Shown here: in pieces, positions 60,963 through 64,000 of the stretch | How the letters are laid out: the number at the start of each line of letters is the position of its first letter | Numbering within the stretch: position 1 is the stretch's first letter | From: Bacillota bacterium | GTDB taxonomy: Bacteria > Bacillota > Clostridia > Peptostreptococcales > Acidaminobacteraceae | Reading direction: 5' to 3' | Length of the DNA stretch: 64,000 bases | Assembly (NCBI GenBank): GCA_025210655.1 | Contig: JAOARG010000069.1 | Coordinates: forward strand, 159,196-223,195 | Translations under genes and position numbers: made by a program | Notes under the pieces: model-generated | Databases searched by the model: none | Seen by the model: the letters and a program-made list of their open reading frames with translations, nothing else | What the model was told of the DNA's origin: nothing

Positions 60963-61349
60963 ATGTTTAAACGTATTGACCATTTGGCATTAACAGTTAG
61001 GGATCGATCAAAATCTATTTCATTTTATGAAGAAGTTCTAGGATTTGAAAAATATCATGAGCATGATGTCCCAATTGATGCAGTTGAAAAGATAGTATAT
61101 CTAAAACTTGGGGATACTGTTTTAGAACTTATTCATATACCAAATATTATAGATCAAAACAATAAAGGCTTCCATTTTTGTCTTGAAAGTGACAACTTTC
61201 AAGAGGACTACAAACGCTTACTTGACCTAGGAATAAAAATTGATACAGAACCTCATATTGCAGGAGCAAGGGAAGTTGGCGAGGAAAAATGGAAAAGGGT
61301 AGTAGTACTTGGTCCTGATGGAGAGTTTATTGAGTTTAGAGGAGAATAA
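60963..61349 (+). CDS. VOC (glyoxalase/bleomycin resistance) family protein
   Basis: A 128 aa protein with the two beta-alpha-beta-beta-beta modules of VOC proteins. Possible metal ligands are His7 (RIDHLAL), Glu in VLELIHI, His in FHFCLES, and Glu near the C-terminus (EFIEF), so a glyoxalase- or dioxygenase-type metal site can form. The exact reaction is unknown. ACTAGGAGG precedes ATG, and the PNPOx-like gene follows after 27 nt. Confidence 0.9.
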   Translation: MFKRIDHLALTVRDRSKSISFYEEVLGFEKYHEHDVPIDAVEKIVYLKLGDTVLELIHIPNIIDQNNKGFHFCLESDNFQEDYKRLLDLGIKIDTEPHIAGAREVGEEKWKRVVVLGPDGEFIEFRGE

Positions 61350-61376
61350 TAATAAATTAACTTAGGAGGAAATAAA

Positions 61377-61781
61377 ATGCATGATGTTATTAAATTATTA
61401 GAAGAAAATCCAGTACAATATTTTGCGACTATAGGTTTGGATGGAAAACCCAAAGTAAGACCTTTCCAATTTATGCATGAGGAAGATAGTAAATTATATT
61501 TTTGTACAAGTAATCAAAAAGAAGTATTTAAGGAAATGAGTAAATCACCATATATAGAACTATCAGTCTCTACTACAGATTATAAATGGATTAGATTAAA
61601 AGGAAAAGTTGTTTTCTCAGATGATATGAAGATAAAAAAAGCAATCGTCGAAAAGAGTGAAATAGTAAAGATGGTATATAAGACAGCAGAAAACCCAGAT
61701 TTTGAAATATTTTATTTAGAAGATGCAAAAGCAATACTAGCTGATTTTTCAGGTAATGAACCGAGAGAAGTTAGGCTATAA
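61377..61781 (+). CDS. pyridoxamine 5'-phosphate oxidase-like flavin protein
   Basis: A 134 aa protein of the PNPOx-like split-barrel family: LLEENPVQYFATIGLDGKPKVRPFQFMHE, then LYFCTSNQKEVFKEM and IRLKGKVVFS. It probably binds FMN or a related cofactor; true PNPOx activity is unlikely at this length. Second gene of a two-gene unit with the VOC gene, ending at the terminator at 61809. Confidence 0.9.
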   Translation: MHDVIKLLEENPVQYFATIGLDGKPKVRPFQFMHEEDSKLYFCTSNQKEVFKEMSKSPYIELSVSTTDYKWIRLKGKVVFSDDMKIKKAIVEKSEIVKMVYKTAENPDFEIFYLEDAKAILADFSGNEPREVRL

Positions 61782-61808
61782 TAAATAAAAATATGATAGA
61801 CTTGTATT

Positions 61809-61850
61809 AAACCGAGGTACTATAAGAATATAGTATCTCGGTTTCTTTTT
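61809..61850 (+). terminator. terminator
   Basis: AAACCGAG, TACTAT, short loop, ATAGTA, CTCGGTTT followed by a T-rich stretch, after the PNPOx-like gene. Confidence 0.85.
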
Positions 61851-61947
61851 GAATATTTTTGGTGTGATATTACCCTTCAAAATTATCAAAAATGGAACTA
61901 TACTTCAAGTAAGATATGTAAATATATAAGAAAGAGAGGTCCAAAAT

Positions 61948-63108
61948 ATGGTTAATAAAATTGAATTTAAGACTACAAATAAAAATAGTGGATTTGAAAT
62001 AGTATCACTGGATATATTTTTTCAATCAATTAATCCAAGATTTATAAAAAAACAATATAGAAGCAATTTCTATAATCTTATATATGTTACAGAGGGGAGA
62101 TCAAGCCATGAGATTGACTTTGTTGAGTATACTGTCAATGCTGGAGAAGCATTAGTTATTTCTAACAATAGAGTTCATAAGTATTGTGACTATGAAAATG
62201 TTAAAGGATATATAATCATGTTTACTGAAGGTTTCATGTGTGAATTTTTAAGTAAGGATAGCAGTGAAGCAAAGAATCTATTCAAAAGAAGTCTTTTGAA
62301 TCCTCATATTACTACAATAGATTTATATAGTTCAATAATTAGTAATTTATTTCAATCGATACTCAGTATGTATAAGATTTCAAATCAAGTAATAACCAAT
62401 AAGGTAATTGCATCAACACTAAATTCCATTATTCAAATAATAGTAAACAGCGGAAATATGGATAGTACATTAGCAGCACAGAAGAATGAAATGTTTTTAC
62501 AATTTACTGAGTTGCTTGAAAAAAATATTGATCATGAAAAAACAGTAGAAGGATATGCAAAAATGATGCATGTTTCAGAAAAAACAGTCAATCAAATTAC
62601 ACGAAAAGCAGTTGATAAATCTGCAAAGCAATATATAATAAATCAACTTATTCAAAGGATAAAATTCAAGCTGAGTTTTGAGCAAAATAGTATAAATGAA
62701 ATATCTGATCATTTAGGTTTCTCAGAAGCATCAAACATGTCAAGATTTTTTAAGAGACATGCAGGAATAAGTCCAAAAGAATTTAGGAATAAAATTAAAG
62801 TCGACAAGTTAGATTTATTCTCGAGTGAAAATCAAAATTTTGATTTAATAAAAAATTCTATTGAAGAAAAAATATATCATATATCATCAGACATAGTAGT
62901 ACCACTCCATAAACATTCAGGCCACGATGAAATTTTTTACTGTATCAAAGGATCAGGTTTTGGAGTTATGGCAGATAAAGAAGTAGAGTTGAAAGTTGGG
63001 ATGACATTTATAGCTAGAGCAGGAGAAATACATGCCTTAAGAACAAATGAAGAATTATATGTAATATCATTTCTAGTGCCAATTATAGAAAACAGAGACA
63101 AACTGTAG
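61948..63108 (+). CDS. AraC-family regulator with an extra C-terminal cupin domain
   Basis: A 386 aa protein: a cupin-like N-terminal domain (~35-105), the AraC HTH at ~190-285 (TVEGYAKMMHVSEKTVNQITR and INEISDHLGFSEASNMSRFFKRHAGISP), then an additional cupin at ~300-375 (VVPLHKHSGHDEIFYCIKG). The usual AraC protein ends after the HTH, so this is a fusion. The C-terminal cupin is strikingly similar to the N-terminal cupin of the next gene (shared DEIFYCIKGSGFG-type block), suggesting duplication. GAGAGGTCC precedes ATG. Confidence 0.88.
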   Translation: MVNKIEFKTTNKNSGFEIVSLDIFFQSINPRFIKKQYRSNFYNLIYVTEGRSSHEIDFVEYTVNAGEALVISNNRVHKYCDYENVKGYIIMFTEGFMCEFLSKDSSEAKNLFKRSLLNPHITTIDLYSSIISNLFQSILSMYKISNQVITNKVIASTLNSIIQIIVNSGNMDSTLAAQKNEMFLQFTELLEKNIDHEKTVEGYAKMMHVSEKTVNQITRKAVDKSAKQYIINQLIQRIKFKLSFEQNSINEISDHLGFSEASNMSRFFKRHAGISPKEFRNKIKVDKLDLFSSENQNFDLIKNSIEEKIYHISSDIVVPLHKHSGHDEIFYCIKGSGFGVMADKEVELKVGMTFIARAGEIHALRTNEELYVISFLVPIIENRDKL

Positions 63109-63142
63109 AAATACAATAACAAATAGAGAAATAAATAAATTC

Positions 63143-63158
63143 GGTTCCATTATGAATA
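63143..63158 (+). promoter_or_regulatory. shared upstream element, copy 2
   Basis: GGTTCCATTATGAATA, identical to 60851-60866, 120 bp before the cupin-BFD gene. Further similarity follows it. Confidence 0.5.
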
Positions 63159-63262
63159 TTATTGCTCCAAAATTAGCATTTAAAAATACAAAGAAGAATA
63201 GTAAAATTCAACTATGAAAAATACTAATCTTATTGTTTAGACATCAAAAGGAGTAAAAAAAT

Positions 63263-63826
63263 ATGGATATAAATGCTATAAAAGAAGCTATTGAAACAAA
63301 GGTATATCATGTTACTTCTGATACCATAGTACCACTCCATGAACATCCAGTTCATGACGAAGTTTTTTATTGCATAAAAGGATCAGGATTTGGAATACTA
63401 GAAGACAAGGAAGTAAAGTTGGAAGTAGGGGATGTTTTTGTCGCACCAGCCGGATCAATACACTCCATGAGAAGTGATAAAGAGATACTTGTAACAGCCT
63501 TGCTTATACCTGTAAATAGAATTATTTGTCACTGTAAAGAAGTAAGTTATGGAGATATCAGAAAAGCAATGGTAGACGGTGCCCGTACATTAGAAGACAT
63601 CCAAAAGATTACTGGTGCAGGAACAGTATGCGGTAACTGTATTAAAGATATAGAAAAAATATTATCAGTAGCCTGTGCTTGTCATAATATTTCTATGGAA
63701 ACTGTAGTGACTATAGTTAGAAATGGAGCAGATTCAGTAGAGAAAATAGAAGAAATAACTGATGCAGGCTCCAGTTGTGGAAAATGCAAAATGTTAATGC
63801 AAAAGATAATAGATAATAAGCAATAA
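63263..63826 (+). CDS. cupin fused to two BFD-like [2Fe-2S] domains
   Basis: A 187 aa protein. Residues ~15-85 form a cupin with HEHPVHDEVFYCIKG and GDVFVAPAGSIHSM, holding three or four His/Glu metal ligands. The rest holds two bacterioferritin-associated-ferredoxin-like modules: Cys 89/91 with 123/126, and Cys 138/140 with 172/175, each following the C-x-C ... C-x2-C pattern. The BFD modules suggest redox or iron-sulfur-based electron delivery to, or sensing by, the cupin. AAAGGAG precedes ATG. The combination is unusual and I know no characterised example. Confidence 0.85.
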   Translation: MDINAIKEAIETKVYHVTSDTIVPLHEHPVHDEVFYCIKGSGFGILEDKEVKLEVGDVFVAPAGSIHSMRSDKEILVTALLIPVNRIICHCKEVSYGDIRKAMVDGARTLEDIQKITGAGTVCGNCIKDIEKILSVACACHNISMETVVTIVRNGADSVEKIEEITDAGSSCGKCKMLMQKIIDNKQ

Positions 63827-64000
63827 TGAAATTAGATTGATCTAAAAAACATCATAGATCGTTGTTTGCAGTTTTTTCAAAAGCACAAAAGGATATATAT
63901 AGAAGAATTATAATTAATAATGTTTTGTTATAGACCTTCAAAACGAAAGATTATATCAATCAGTTGATTCTTTATATAAATATGTTAGATTCATAATTAT

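Overview
The window looks like a chromosomal segment of an AT-rich, strictly anaerobic, Gram-positive member of the Clostridia. The signs are low GC throughout, strong AGGAGG-type ribosome binding sites, several TTG/GTG starts, an anaerobic (class III) ribonucleotide reductase, Bacillota-type ECF transporters, and many AraC and TetR regulators and flavodoxin-like proteins. I cannot name a genus from the sequence. I found no rRNA, tRNA, CRISPR array, prophage or complete insertion sequence.

Layout. 1-7.8 kb: the 3' part of a PAS-GGDEF-HD-GYP c-di-GMP protein, a small unknown protein with an EamA transporter, an aromatic-acid-exporter-like membrane protein, and a large secreted WG-repeat protein. 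7.8-12.1 kb: a repeat-rich stretch with an oxidoreductase gene broken by one stop codon, an NTF2/SnoaL-like gene, a small lipoprotein and two AraC regulators; a 21-22 bp direct repeat links three of these genes as a possible regulon. 12.6-15.5 kb: a DUF4153 membrane protein, a 47-codon gene and a metal-dependent cyclase. 15.6-24.0 kb: TetR, a complete ECF transporter (S, T and double-ATPase A), a heterodimeric ABC exporter-fold pair and an AraC regulator. A Fur-box-like site precedes the S component, which suggests iron or siderophore handling. 24.3-31.1 kb: a CoA-disulfide-reductase-like flavoenzyme, a B12-binding radical SAM protein, nrdD-nrdG, and an HTH protein fused to desulfoferrodoxin-like domains. 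31.3-39.3 kb: an APC permease, LysR, a DUF169 protein, an unrecognised secreted protein, a membrane diguanylate cyclase and a MalY/PatB aminotransferase. 39.3-40.6 kb is noncoding and repeat-rich. 40.7-45.0 kb: a peptide-type ABC importer without its ATPases, then a sigma/anti-sigma pair. 45.2-55.4 kb: two TetR-SDR modules with clear operators, a MORN protein, ExoIII, three further SDRs in all and an AraC regulator. 55.7-63.8 kb: small unknown proteins, a GyrI-like protein, AraC regulators, flavin proteins, a CDF-like protein lacking metal ligands, VOC and PNPOx genes, and an AraC-cupin gene followed by a cupin-double-BFD gene.

The most unusual content is in the intergenic DNA. (1) Four copies of a ~120 bp palindromic MITE, two with perfect 9 bp target duplications. 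(2) Arrays of short hairpins joined by a constant linker (GTCTART/GACTART type, and a GCCCAG type) at the 3' ends of genes. In two unrelated genes the linker begins inside the TAG stop codon, and stems differ between copies by compensatory changes. (3) A family of about nine AACTGATTT...AAATTAGTTT hairpin repeats, including a tandem 194-195 bp array. (4) Short heptamer (CGTAGGT-type) minisatellites. No transposase or partner protein for any of these lies in the window.
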